DNA of 51,768 nt, from the NCBI RefSeq assembly GCF_009870065.1, contig NZ_WWIA01000258.1:1-51768 (forward strand), given 5' to 3'. The stretch comes from Streptomyces sp. SID5785 (lineage in GTDB: Bacteria > Actinomycetota > Actinomycetes > Streptomycetales > Streptomycetaceae). The notes under the pieces were generated by a model, which saw only the letters and a list, made by a program, of their open reading frames with translations, was not told where the DNA came from and made no database searches. This document shows, one piece after another, positions 32,272 through 40,751 of the stretch (position 1 is its first letter; each line of letters opens with the position of its first letter). The position numbers and the translations under genes were made by a program.

Positions 32272-33855
32272 ATCAACGCGTCCAGCAGCCCGCCGGCCGT
32301 CGAACTGACCGGCATCACCAAACGCTTCCCCGGTGTCGTCGCCAACCACGACATCCACCTGACCGTCGTCAAGGGCACCGTGCACGCCCTCGTCGGCGAG
32401 AACGGGGCCGGCAAGTCGACCCTGATGAAGATCCTCTACGGCATGCAGAAGCCGGACGAGGGCACCATCGCGATCGACGGCGTGACCGTCACGTACGCCT
32501 CGCCCGCCGACGCCATCGCGCGCGGCATCGGCATGGTGCACCAGCACTTCATGCTCGCCGACAACCTCACGGTCCTCGAGAACGTGGTCCTCGGCAGCGA
32601 GAAGCTCTACGGCATCGGCGCCAGGGCCCGCCGCAAGATCCTCGAGATATCCGACCGGTACGGCCTCGGGGTCCGCCCCGACCTCCTCGTCGAGGACCTC
32701 GGCGTCGCCGACCGCCAGCGCGTCGAGATCCTCAAGGTCCTCTACCGCGGCGCCACCACCCTGATCCTCGACGAGCCGACCGCCGTGCTCGTCCCGCAGG
32801 AGGTCGACGCGCTCTTCGACAACCTGCGCGAGCTCAAGGCCGAGGGCCTGTCCGTCATCTTCATCTCGCACAAGCTCGGCGAGGTCCTCTCCGTCGCCGA
32901 CGAGATCACCGTCATCCGGCGCGGCACCACCGTCGGCACCGCGGTCCCCGCGGAGACGACGCCCAAGCAGCTCGCCGAGCTGATGGTCGGCTCCGAACTG
33001 CCCACGCCGGAGACCGCCGAGTCCACCGTCACCGACCGGCCGGTGCTCACCGTCGACAGCCTCCGGCTCGATGCCGAGGGCGGCCGCCCGCTGCTCGACG
33101 ACATCTCCTTCACTCTCCACGCCGGCGAGGTCCTCGGCCTCGCGGGTGTCGAGGGCAACGGCCAGACCGAGCTGATCGACGCGCTCATCGGCCTCAAGCA
33201 CGCCGACTCCGGCACCATCGCGCTCGAGGCCGAGGAGATCACCGCCTGGGCCACCCGCAAGCGCCGCGAGCAGGGCATCGGGTACATCCCCGAGGACCGT
33301 CACCGGCACGGCCTGCTCCTGGAGTCGCCGCTCTGGGAGAACCGCATCCTCGGCCACGTCACCGAGAAGCCCAACGCGCGCGGCGTGCTCATCGACATCA
33401 AGGCGGCGCAGGCGGACACCCGCCGCATCGTCGAGGAGTACGACGTCCGTACGCCCGGCATCGACGTCACCGCCGCCTCCCTGTCCGGCGGCAACCAGCA
33501 GAAGCTGATCGTCGGCCGCGAGATGAGCCACAAGCCGCGCTTCCTCATCGCCGCGCACCCGACGCGCGGCGTCGACGTCGGCGCGCAGGCCCAGATCTGG
33601 GACCAGATCCGCGAGGCCCGCCGCGAGGGCCTGGCCGTCCTGCTGATCTCGGCGGACCTGGACGAGCTGATCGGCCTCTCGGACACCCTGCGCGTGATCT
33701 ATCGCGGCAGGCTCGTCGCCGACGCCGACCCGGCCACCATCACGCCCGAGGAGCTGGGTTCGGCGATGACCGGCGCGGCCTCCGGCCACCTGGAACACGT
33801 AAGCGAAGACGCCGCCGAGGTGCCCGCGGCGCGGCAGGCGGAGGACGAGTCCTGA
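32272..33855 (+). CDS. Nucleoside ABC transporter, duplicated ATP-binding protein, non-standard start
   Basis: A roughly 527-residue protein with two ABC domains (RbsA/MglA or NupA type) that powers nucleoside import. Domain 1 has Walker A GENGAGKST at 42-50 and Walker B LILDEPTAVL; its signature is degenerate (LGVADRQRVEI). Domain 2 has a degenerate Walker A (GVEGNGQTE), a good signature LSGGNQQK, and a Walker B ending AAHPTRG without the catalytic Glu, which I recall as common in this family. The expected start is ATC at 32272, eight bases after AGGAG. No ATG, GTG or TTG lies in frame between the operator and the conserved domain. The only upstream one (GTG 32137) precedes the promoter. Confidence 0.9.
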   Translation: MNASSSPPAVELTGITKRFPGVVANHDIHLTVVKGTVHALVGENGAGKSTLMKILYGMQKPDEGTIAIDGVTVTYASPADAIARGIGMVHQHFMLADNLTVLENVVLGSEKLYGIGARARRKILEISDRYGLGVRPDLLVEDLGVADRQRVEILKVLYRGATTLILDEPTAVLVPQEVDALFDNLRELKAEGLSVIFISHKLGEVLSVADEITVIRRGTTVGTAVPAETTPKQLAELMVGSELPTPETAESTVTDRPVLTVDSLRLDAEGGRPLLDDISFTLHAGEVLGLAGVEGNGQTELIDALIGLKHADSGTIALEAEEITAWATRKRREQGIGYIPEDRHRHGLLLESPLWENRILGHVTEKPNARGVLIDIKAAQADTRRIVEEYDVRTPGIDVTAASLSGGNQQKLIVGREMSHKPRFLIAAHPTRGVDVGAQAQIWDQIREARREGLAVLLISADLDELIGLSDTLRVIYRGRLVADADPATITPEELGSAMTGAASGHLEHVSEDAAEVPAARQAEDES

Positions 33856-34988
33856 TGGCGATGAAGAACAAGTTCGACAAGGAGCGGCTGCTCCTCGGTG
33901 TCTCGGGGCCGGTCATCGCCCTGCTGACCGCCGTCGTCCTCACCTCGGTGGTGCTGGTCGCCTCGGGCAAGAGCCCGATCGAGCCGTACAGCATCATGTT
34001 CGAGCAGGCGACCTTCTCCGACGTGCAGGTCCTGATCATCAACCAGGCCGGCATGTACTACCTCGCCGCGCTCGCGGTCGCCATCGGCTTCCGCATGAAC
34101 CTCTTCAACATCGGTGTGGACGGCCAGTACCGGCTCGCCGCCGTCGTCGCCGCCATCGTCGGCGCGAAGGTGGCCCTGCCGGGCTTCGTGCAGATCCCGA
34201 TGCTGATCCTCATCGCGATGCTCACCGGCGCCATGTGGGCCGGCATCGCGGGCATCCTCAAGGTGACCCGCGGCGTCAGCGAGGTCGTCGCGACGATCAT
34301 GCTGAACTCGATCGCCTCCAGCCTCATCGGCTACCTCTACCTGCCCGAGGTCTTCGGCGTGCAGGTCGGCAACAACAAGACGACCGGCGTCATGCACGAG
34401 TCCGGCTGGTTCCCCGGGATCAACATGGGCGAGGGCGTCGGCGAGATCTACGGCTTCGTCGTCATCGCGGCGCTGCTCGGTGTCGCCTACTGGTTCGTGC
34501 TCAACCGCACCCGCTTCGGCTTCGACCTGCGCGCCACCGGCGCCTCCGAGTCCGCCGCGGCCGCCTCCGGCGTCGACGCCAAGCGCATGGTCCTCACCGC
34601 GATGCTCGTCTCGGGCGCGCTGGCCGGCCTCGCCGGGCTGCCGCTGCTGCTCGGCGACACCCACACGTACTCGCTCACCTTCCCGACCACGATCGGTTTC
34701 CAGGGCATCACCATCGCCCTGCTCGGCCGCAACTCGCCGGTCGGCATCGCCTTCGCCGCACTCCTCATCTCCTGGCTGGAGAAGGCCTCGCAGGAACTCG
34801 ACCTGCAGGGCTACGACAAGGAGATCGCGGTGATCATGCAGGGCATCATCACGATCGCCGTCGTCGTCTCCTACGAGGCCGTACGCGTCTGGGGCCAGCG
34901 CCGCCAGCAGCGCCGGGTCGGCATCGAACTCGCCGTCGCCGCCGCCGAGAACACCACGGAACTGAAGAAGGAGGCGGCTGCCCGATGA
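33855..34988 (+). CDS. Nucleoside ABC transporter permease 1
   Basis: A 377-residue inner-membrane permease of the BPD_transp_2 family with about eight to ten helices. Typical segments are FRMNLFNIGVDGQYRLAA and TRGVSEVVATIMLNSIA. The second reads like the EAA-type loop that contacts the ATPase. The ATG overlaps the ATPase stop by one base (TGATG). Paired with the next gene it forms the channel. Confidence 0.94.
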   Translation: MAMKNKFDKERLLLGVSGPVIALLTAVVLTSVVLVASGKSPIEPYSIMFEQATFSDVQVLIINQAGMYYLAALAVAIGFRMNLFNIGVDGQYRLAAVVAAIVGAKVALPGFVQIPMLILIAMLTGAMWAGIAGILKVTRGVSEVVATIMLNSIASSLIGYLYLPEVFGVQVGNNKTTGVMHESGWFPGINMGEGVGEIYGFVVIAALLGVAYWFVLNRTRFGFDLRATGASESAAAASGVDAKRMVLTAMLVSGALAGLAGLPLLLGDTHTYSLTFPTTIGFQGITIALLGRNSPVGIAFAALLISWLEKASQELDLQGYDKEIAVIMQGIITIAVVVSYEAVRVWGQRRQQRRVGIELAVAAAENTTELKKEAAAR

Positions 34989-36250
34989 GCACGACCACGG
35001 TCCTCGACAAGAAGCCCGCGTCGCAGCCCGCACCCGGCCGCCGACGCGTCTCCCTGCCCGTCCTGATGCTCGTCATCGCCGGTGTCCTCGCGCTGACCTC
35101 CCTGGTCCGCCTGATCACCGACGCCGACGGCATCACCAACGTCAGCCAGATGGCCACCGCCCTCCAGCTCGCCATCCCGATCGGGCTCGCCGGACTCGGC
35201 GGCCTGTGGGCGGAGCGGGCCGGCGTCGTCAACATCGGCCTCGAGGGCATGCTCATCCTCGGCACCTGGTTCGGCGCCTGGGCGGGCTACCAGTGGGGCC
35301 CCTGGGTCGGTGTCCTCGCGGGCATCCTCGGCGGTGCGCTCGGCGGACTGCTGCACGCCGTCGTCACGGTCACCTTCAACGTGAACCACATCGTCTCCGG
35401 TGTGGCCATCAACATCCTCGCGCTCGGCGTCACCCGCTACCTCTCCAACTTCGCGTTCGAGGGCGTCGAGGGCGGCACCACCAAGCAGTCGCCGCCCGTG
35501 GACTCGCTCGGCACGATCACCGTGCCGGGGCTCTCCGACTGGCTCACCACCCTGAACGAGAAACACTGGTTCCTGATCTCGGACATCGCCGGGCTCCTCG
35601 GCGGCCTGGTCACCAGCCTGTCGCCGCTCACGATCGTCGCCGTGGCGCTCGTGCCGTTCACCTGGTGGGTGCTGTGGCGCACGGCCTTCGGCCTGCGGCT
35701 GCGCTCCTGCGGCGAGAACCCCGTCGCCGCCGAGTCGCTCGGCGTCAACGTGATCAAGTACAAGTACCTGGCCGTCATCATCTCCGGCGGCCTGGCCGGC
35801 CTCGGCGGCGCCTTCCTGTCGATCGTCGCCAACCCCTTCTACCTGGAGGGGCAGACGGCCGGTAAGGGCTACATCGGTCTCGCCGCGATGATCTTCGGCA
35901 ACTGGATGCCGGGCGGACTCGCCCTCGGCGCCGGTCTGTTCGGCTACACCGACAGCCTCAAGCTGCGCGGCGGCACCGAGAACGTCCACGCGCTGCTCCT
36001 CCTCGTGGCCCTCCTCCTGGTCATCGCCGCGATCTGGACCCTCGTCAGGAAGAAGTACGTCGCCGGTGTCGTCTGCGCCGTCGCCGCCGCCGGGATGGCA
36101 GCCTGGTACGCCACGACGGACGACGTGCCGACCCAGCTCGTCACCGCCACCCCGTACATCGTCACGCTGCTCGTCCTGTCCTTCTCGGCCCAGCGCCTGC
36201 GCATGCCGAAGGCCGACGGCCAGCCCTACCGGAAGGGCCAGGGCAAGTGA
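34985..36250 (+). CDS. Nucleoside ABC transporter permease 2
   Basis: A 421-residue permease of the same family. It includes LGGLWAERAGVVNIGLEGMLILGTWFGAW and FNVNHIVSGVAINILALGVTRYLS, standard for the second permease of BMP-type systems. It is longer than usual by two extra C-terminal helices (about residues 340-405). The start overlaps permease 1 by 4 bp (ATGA). Confidence 0.94.
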   Translation: MSTTTVLDKKPASQPAPGRRRVSLPVLMLVIAGVLALTSLVRLITDADGITNVSQMATALQLAIPIGLAGLGGLWAERAGVVNIGLEGMLILGTWFGAWAGYQWGPWVGVLAGILGGALGGLLHAVVTVTFNVNHIVSGVAINILALGVTRYLSNFAFEGVEGGTTKQSPPVDSLGTITVPGLSDWLTTLNEKHWFLISDIAGLLGGLVTSLSPLTIVAVALVPFTWWVLWRTAFGLRLRSCGENPVAAESLGVNVIKYKYLAVIISGGLAGLGGAFLSIVANPFYLEGQTAGKGYIGLAAMIFGNWMPGGLALGAGLFGYTDSLKLRGGTENVHALLLLVALLLVIAAIWTLVRKKYVAGVVCAVAAAGMAAWYATTDDVPTQLVTATPYIVTLLVLSFSAQRLRMPKADGQPYRKGQGK

Positions 36251-36660
36251 CCAGCCACGCCGACCCGGCCGACGCCGTCGACTGGGAGGCCCTGCGCGAG
36301 GCCGCACGCGAGGCGATGTCCCGCGCGTACGCCCCGTACTCGGGCTTCCCCGTCGGCGCGGCGGCCCGGGTCGCCGACGGCCGCACCGTGTCCGGCTGCA
36401 ACGTGGAGAACGCCTCGTACGGCATCGGGCTGTGCGCCGAGTGCGGGCTCGTCTCCCAGCTGCAGCTGACCGGCGGCGGCCGGCTGACCCACTTCACGTG
36501 CGTCGACGGCAAGGGCGAGCTGCTCATGCCGTGCGGCCGCTGCCGCCAGCTGCTCTACGAGTTCGGCGGCAAGGAGCTCCTCCTGGAGACGGCGTCGGGG
36601 GTGCGCCCGCTCGGGGAGCTGCTCCCGGACGCCTTCGGGCCGGAGCACCTGGACGCGTAG
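36247..36660 (+). CDS. cdd: Cytidine deaminase
   Basis: A 137-residue zinc deaminase converting cytidine and deoxycytidine to the uracil nucleosides. Zinc ligands are C63 (with the catalytic Glu65 in GLCAECG) and C96 and C99 (PCGRCRQLLYEF). Substrate motif GCNVENASYG is intact. Size fits the small tetrameric class. The GTG start overlaps the permease stop (GTGA), so uptake and the first catabolic step are co-expressed. Confidence 0.96.
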   Translation: MTSHADPADAVDWEALREAAREAMSRAYAPYSGFPVGAAARVADGRTVSGCNVENASYGIGLCAECGLVSQLQLTGGGRLTHFTCVDGKGELLMPCGRCRQLLYEFGGKELLLETASGVRPLGELLPDAFGPEHLDA

Positions 36661-36681
36661 CGACCGGGCGCGCCAACGCCG

Positions 36682-36712
36682 AGAGGGTCCCGCCGAGTTG
36701 GCGGGGCCCTCT
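36682..36712 (+). terminator. Hairpin terminator after cdd
   Basis: AGAGGGTCCCGCC (36682-36694) pairs with GGCGGGGCCCTCT (36700-36712) with one G-U pair and a five-base loop. A pyrimidine run (TCTCTCCCC) follows. It separates cdd from the deoA promoter. Confidence 0.9.
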
Positions 36713-36725
36713 TCTCTCCCCGGTG

Positions 36726-36739
36726 TCTATGCGCGTAGA
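36726..36739. promoter_or_regulatory. Nucleoside-regulon operator copy 4 (deoA)
   Basis: TCTATGCGCGTAGA has perfect four-base outer arms. It overlaps a -10-like TAGAGT (36736-36741) upstream of deoA. Confidence 0.8.
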
Positions 36740-36799
36740 GTCGGCGGGGCCCAGCGCACGCGGGCCGCGCCGGAACCGGCCGGAACTGGAAGGAACGCC

Positions 36800-38077
36800 A
36801 TGGACGTCATCTCCGTCATCCGTACCAAGCGGGACCGGGGCCGCCTCACCGACGAGCAGATCGACTGGGTCGTCGGCGCCTACACGCGCGGCGACGTCGC
36901 CGACGAGCAGATGTCGGCCCTCGCCATGGCGATCTTCCTCAACGGGATGGACCGCGCGGAGATCGCCCGCTGGACCGCCGCGATGATCGACTCGGGCGAG
37001 CGGATGGACTTCTCCACCCTGTCCCGGCCCACCGCCGACAAGCACTCCACCGGCGGTGTCGGCGACAAGATCACGCTGCCGCTCGCCCCGCTCGTCGCCG
37101 CGTGCGGCGCCGCCGTGCCCCAGCTGTCCGGGCGCGGCCTCGGCCACACCGGCGGCACGCTCGACAAGCTCGAGGCGGTGCCCGGCTGGCGCGCGGACCT
37201 CGACAACGCGCAGATGATGCGCACCCTCGAGGACGTCGGGGCCGTCGTCTGCGCCCCGGGCAGCGGCCTCGCCCCCGCCGACAAGAAGCTCTACGCCCTG
37301 CGCGACGTCACCGCGACCGTCGAGTGCATCCCGCTCATCGCCTCCTCGATCATGTCGAAGAAGATCGCCGAGGGCACCGGTTCGCTGGTCCTCGACGTGA
37401 AGGTCGGCTCCGGTGCCTTCATGAAGGACATCGGCGCGGCCCGCGAGCTCGCCCGCACGATGGTGGGCCTCGGCGCCGACCACGGGCTGCCCACCGTCGC
37501 CCTCCTGACCGACATGGACACTCCGCTCGGGCTCACCGCGGGCAACGCGCTCGAGGTGCGCGAGTCCGTCGAGGTGCTGGCCGGCGGCGGCCCCGCGGAC
37601 GTGGTCGAACTGACCCTGGCGCTGGCCCGCGAGATGCTCGACGCCGCGGGCCTCAAGGACGCCGACCCCGCCGAGGCGCTCGCCGACGGCTCGGCGATGG
37701 ACGCGTGGCGGCGGATGATCGCCGCGCAGGGCGGCGACCCGGCGGCGGCGCTGCCCACGGCCCGCGAGACCCACGTGGTGACGGCCCGCGCGTCCGGGGT
37801 GCTGACCCGGCTCGACGCGCTGGGCGTCGGCCTCGCCGCCTGGCGCCTCGGGGCGGGCCGGGCCCGCAAGGAGGACCCGGTGCAGGCGGCGGCCGGGGTC
37901 GAACTCCACGCGAAGCCGGGGGACTCGGTGTTCGCGGGCCAGGCCCTGATGACCCTGCACACGGACACGCCCGAGCGGTTCGGATACGCCCTGGAGGCGC
38001 TGGACGGGGCGTACGACGTCGCACCGGCCGGCACGCCCTTCACGGCCCCGTCGATCGTGCGGGAACGTATCGCCTGA
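36800..38077 (+). CDS. deoA: Thymidine (pyrimidine-nucleoside) phosphorylase
   Basis: A 425-residue homodimeric phosphorylase splitting thymidine, and often uridine, to base and (deoxy)ribose-1-phosphate. The signature SGRGLGHTGGTLDKLEAVPG is intact, as are the phosphate loop KHSTGGVGDKITL and the C-terminal domain motif LRAGRARKEDP-like (LGAGRARKEDPVQAAAG). Length is normal. The ATG follows GGAAGGAA. It has its own operator and lies after the cdd terminator. Confidence 0.95.
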   Translation: MDVISVIRTKRDRGRLTDEQIDWVVGAYTRGDVADEQMSALAMAIFLNGMDRAEIARWTAAMIDSGERMDFSTLSRPTADKHSTGGVGDKITLPLAPLVAACGAAVPQLSGRGLGHTGGTLDKLEAVPGWRADLDNAQMMRTLEDVGAVVCAPGSGLAPADKKLYALRDVTATVECIPLIASSIMSKKIAEGTGSLVLDVKVGSGAFMKDIGAARELARTMVGLGADHGLPTVALLTDMDTPLGLTAGNALEVRESVEVLAGGGPADVVELTLALAREMLDAAGLKDADPAEALADGSAMDAWRRMIAAQGGDPAAALPTARETHVVTARASGVLTRLDALGVGLAAWRLGAGRARKEDPVQAAAGVELHAKPGDSVFAGQALMTLHTDTPERFGYALEALDGAYDVAPAGTPFTAPSIVRERIA

Positions 38078-38173
38078 CCTGCGATGTCCTCGTCCGGGTG
38101 AACGGGATCGGTGGACCGCCACCGGTCTCGTTCGGCGTGCTGGTATCGGTGACGCACCGACAAGGAGACCGCC

Positions 38174-38308
38174 ATGAGCGCACTGACGGCGACCCCTCGA
38201 CCGCCGACGGCTCAGCCCAACAGGGCCGCCACCACCACGAGCACCGGCACCGACGCCATCGTCGACAGCAGGATCGACTCCCGGGCCAGCCGCTCGCCCA
38301 CCTCGTAA
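38174..38308 (+). CDS. Short ORF with strong ribosome site, possible gene remnant
   Basis: A 44-residue frame beginning MSALTATPRPPTAQPNR, with AAGGAG eight bases before the ATG. Its second half runs antisense into the end of the AEC transporter gene, where codon choice reflects the opposite strand. No family is recognisable. It looks like the start of a gene whose body was lost when the AEC gene was juxtaposed, or a leader peptide with no clear target. Confidence 0.3.
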   Translation: MSALTATPRPPTAQPNRAATTTSTGTDAIVDSRIDSRASRSPTS

Positions 38309-39147
38309 CGGCTCGCGTAGGTGAAGAGGTTCTGCGCGGCCGGGAGCGCGGAGGTCACCACCACGTCGAGCAGCCGCTCCCCGCTCAGCCCGAAGACGAA
38401 CACCGCGAGCGCCCAGGACGCGACGGGCTGGCCCACGGACTTGAGCGCCGCTGACAGCAGGACGGGCGTCCGGTCCGCTCCCGGCCCGCCCGGCCAGGAA
38501 CTGCCGCACAGCGAGATGCCGAAGGCGATCAGGATCGCCGGCACCGACATGTTCGCGATGAGTTCCAGCGGGTCGAACACCGGCGACGGCACCGTCCAGC
38601 CCGTCGCCGAGACCACGACCCCCGCGAGCGCCCCGATCGCGATGGGGTTCCGGAACGGGGTGAGCACCCGCTGCCACCAGGTCTGCCGCGTCCCGGACGC
38701 CTGGGCGAGGTCGAGGACGGTCAGCGCGACCGGCGTCACCACGATCTGCTGGAACAGCAGCACGGGCGCCACGAGGGACGCGTCCCCGAGCACGTACACG
38801 GCGATCGGGATGCCCAGGTTCCCCGAGTTGACGTAGCTGGAGCACAGCGCGCCGATCGTGGTGCGGCCCACGCCCCAGCCGCGGACGACCGCCACGGCCA
38901 CGAAGACCCCGGCGACCGCCAGCGTCGACAGGGCCGTGACGAGCAGGCTCGGCGAGAGGATCAGCGACAGGTCGGCCTTCGCGAGCATCGTGAACAGCAG
39001 CGCGGGCGTCGCCACATGGAAGGCGAGCTTGGTGAGCACCTCACGGCCGGACGGGCCCAGATACCCCTTGCGGCCGATGAGATAGCCGACACCGATGACG
39101 ACGGCGATGACCGCGAACCCGTTCAGAACCCCTTGCACGGGCTCCAC
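38212..39147 (-). CDS. AEC (auxin efflux carrier)-family transporter
   Basis: A 311-residue membrane protein with about ten helices in two halves. Family-like segments include LTKLAFHVATPALLFTMLAK, CSSYVNSGNLGIPIAVYVLG and a C-terminal helix pair ending VVVAALLG. Bacterial AEC proteins move malate, malonate or other small organic acids; the substrate is unknown. The start is GTG at 39147. Confidence 0.9.
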   Translation of the reverse strand: MEPVQGVLNGFAVIAVVIGVGYLIGRKGYLGPSGREVLTKLAFHVATPALLFTMLAKADLSLILSPSLLVTALSTLAVAGVFVAVAVVRGWGVGRTTIGALCSSYVNSGNLGIPIAVYVLGDASLVAPVLLFQQIVVTPVALTVLDLAQASGTRQTWWQRVLTPFRNPIAIGALAGVVVSATGWTVPSPVFDPLELIANMSVPAILIAFGISLCGSSWPGGPGADRTPVLLSAALKSVGQPVASWALAVFVFGLSGERLLDVVVTSALPAAQNLFTYASRYEVGERLARESILLSTMASVPVLVVVAALLG

Positions 39148-39228
39148 CCTCGGGCGCGCGGGAACCGCCGGTCAACAGTGATCCACTCCGACGTGACGCG
39201 GCACACGCCGCGTGTCCGCGTGCCGCCG

Positions 39229-39675
39229 ATGAGTTCCGCGCGGCCGCGCGGTCATGACTACGTGGCTGCTTCATCGAATCCTGGTGTCGTGGTGCTCGCC
39301 GGGCCGATCCGCGCCGGTGACGCACCACAGCTCTGCGACCGTGTCCGCACCGCCCTGGGCGGGGCCCCCGCGGACGCGGGGGTGCGCACGGTCGTGTGCG
39401 ACGTCTCCGCCGTGACGAGCACCGACCTCGCCACGCTGGACGCGCTCGCCCGGATGCAGCTCGCCGCGCGGCGGGCCGGCGGACGGATACGCCTGCGCGA
39501 TCCGTCCCCCCGCCTCGCGCTCCTGCTCGGCATCACCGGCTTCGACGGGGTGCTGGCCGCCGAGGGCCGGGCCGGCCCCGGCTCAGGCGTCCAGGTGCTC
39601 GGGGACCCCGAAGAGCGGGAACCACCGCTTGCCGAGGTCCAGGAAACAGTGGAATCCGGCGATCCGGCCCTCTGA
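39229..39675 (+). CDS. STAS-domain protein (anti-sigma-factor antagonist-like)
   Basis: A protein of about 148 residues, mostly one STAS domain. It has VVVLAGPIRAGDAPQLCDRV, then VRTVVCDVSAVTSTDLATLDALARMQLAAR, then GGRIRLRDPSPRLALLLGITGFDGVL. The phosphorylatable Ser/Thr position is in the VTSTD loop. It probably belongs to a partner-switching system with an RsbW-like kinase elsewhere. The last 93 bp overlap, in antisense, the end of the ECF sigma gene. The start is uncertain (ATG 39229 or GTG 39178); neither has a clear ribosome site. Confidence 0.78.
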   Translation: MSSARPRGHDYVAASSNPGVVVLAGPIRAGDAPQLCDRVRTALGGAPADAGVRTVVCDVSAVTSTDLATLDALARMQLAARRAGGRIRLRDPSPRLALLLGITGFDGVLAAEGRAGPGSGVQVLGDPEEREPPLAEVQETVESGDPAL

Positions 39676-40563
39676 GATCTCCAGGACCTGGATGGCCCAC
39701 GGCGTGTAACCGCCGTGCTCCGGATCGGGCTTGTAGTGGGCGAACGCGGGCGTCCCGTTCGCCGAGACCGGCAGCAGCCGCGAGTTCTCGCACTCGTGGC
39801 CGATCGTGAGCATGAAGCCCGTGATGTCGTCCGTGCCGCGCAGCCAGAGGTCGAACGGCGGCATCGTCATGACGGCGTCCTCGGCGAGGAGCTCCGTCAG
39901 CGCCTTCATGTCGTAGCCCTCGAAGGCCGTGACATAGCGCTCGAGGAGCTTCTGCTGCTCGTCGTCGAGCGGGTCCGCCGTCGCCGAGTCGGCGGGCGGG
40001 GCCTCCGCCAGCGTCGCCCGCGCCCGCTGAAGCGCGCTGTTCACCGACGCGACCGTCGTGTCCAGCAGCTCGGCGACCTCGCTCGCCTTCCACGCGAGGA
40101 CCTCGCGCAGGAGGAGCACCACCCGCTGCTTCGGCGGCAGTTGCTGCAGGGCCGCGACGAACGCGAGCCGCACGGACTCCTTCGCGACCGCGGCCTCCGC
40201 CGGGTCGTGCACGGTCGGCAGGACGCGGGCGTCGGGCATCGGCTCCAGCCACACATTGTCCGGGCGCGGGGTCAGGGCGGCCTGCGCGAGCGGGGCCGCG
40301 GCGGTCAGGTCCATCGGACGGGCCCGCTTGTTGCCCGCGTTCAGCAGATCCAGGCAGACGTTCGTCGCGATGCGGTAGAGCCAGGAGCGCAGCGAGGAGC
40401 GGCCCTCGAACTTGTCGAAGCTGCGCCAGGCGCGCACCATCGTGTCCTGCACGGCGTCCTCGGCCTCGAACGCCGATCCCAGCATCCGGTAGCAGTACCC
40501 GGTCAGCTCGACCCGGTGCTTCTCCAGGTCCTCGAGTCCCGGCTGTGTCGCGGTGTCGCTCAT
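39583..40563 (-). CDS. ECF sigma factor with SnoaL-like C-terminal domain
   Basis: A 326-residue sigma factor of the SigG/SigX5 type. Region 2 is at about residues 12-80 (GYCYRMLGSAFEAEDAVQDTMVRAWRSFDKF), and region 4 at about 140-190 (LPPKQRVVLLLREVLAWKASEVAELLD). A SnoaL-like domain follows (YVTAFEGYDMKALTELLAEDAVMTMPP) and covers about 115 residues. In such groups the C-terminal domain replaces a separate anti-sigma factor, and none is encoded beside it. The target regulon is unknown. Confidence 0.93.
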   Translation of the reverse strand: MSDTATQPGLEDLEKHRVELTGYCYRMLGSAFEAEDAVQDTMVRAWRSFDKFEGRSSLRSWLYRIATNVCLDLLNAGNKRARPMDLTAAAPLAQAALTPRPDNVWLEPMPDARVLPTVHDPAEAAVAKESVRLAFVAALQQLPPKQRVVLLLREVLAWKASEVAELLDTTVASVNSALQRARATLAEAPPADSATADPLDDEQQKLLERYVTAFEGYDMKALTELLAEDAVMTMPPFDLWLRGTDDITGFMLTIGHECENSRLLPVSANGTPAFAHYKPDPEHGGYTPWAIQVLEISEGRIAGFHCFLDLGKRWFPLFGVPEHLDA

Positions 40564-40641
40564 CGTCCCCACGCCCCCATAGCGGCTGTGACTACCCACA
40601 CATCTCCAGCACTTCGAAAGCTACCGCAGCCCACTGACAAT

Positions 40642-40678
40642 GGCCCCCGGACCCGCAAAACGCGCAGGTCCGAGGGCC
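40642..40678. terminator. Hairpin between MFS and ECF sigma genes
   Basis: GGCCCCCGGACC (40642-40653) pairs with GGTCCGAGGGCC (40667-40678) with one mismatch; the loop contains a run of four A. It lies downstream of the MFS gene on the minus strand. Confidence 0.75.
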
Positions 40679-40693
40679 GTTGTGGGAACGCCG

Positions 40694-40747
40694 GGGACGG
40701 GTGGGGTGCCAGGGACGGGTGGGGCGCCTGGGACGGGTGGCGCGCCC
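40694..40747. repeat. Three 18-bp tandem repeats after the MFS gene
   Basis: Units at 40694-40711, 40712-40729 and 40730-40747 share GGGACGGGTGGGG or a one-base variant, followed by T/C-GCC. They begin just after the MFS stop codon and precede the terminator. They look like a variable minisatellite. Confidence 0.85.
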
Positions 40748-40751
40748 GGAC

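Noticed and set aside
32257..33798. A 513-codon minus-strand frame over the ABC ATPase
   Set aside because: Shadow of a gene with clear Walker motifs on the plus strand.
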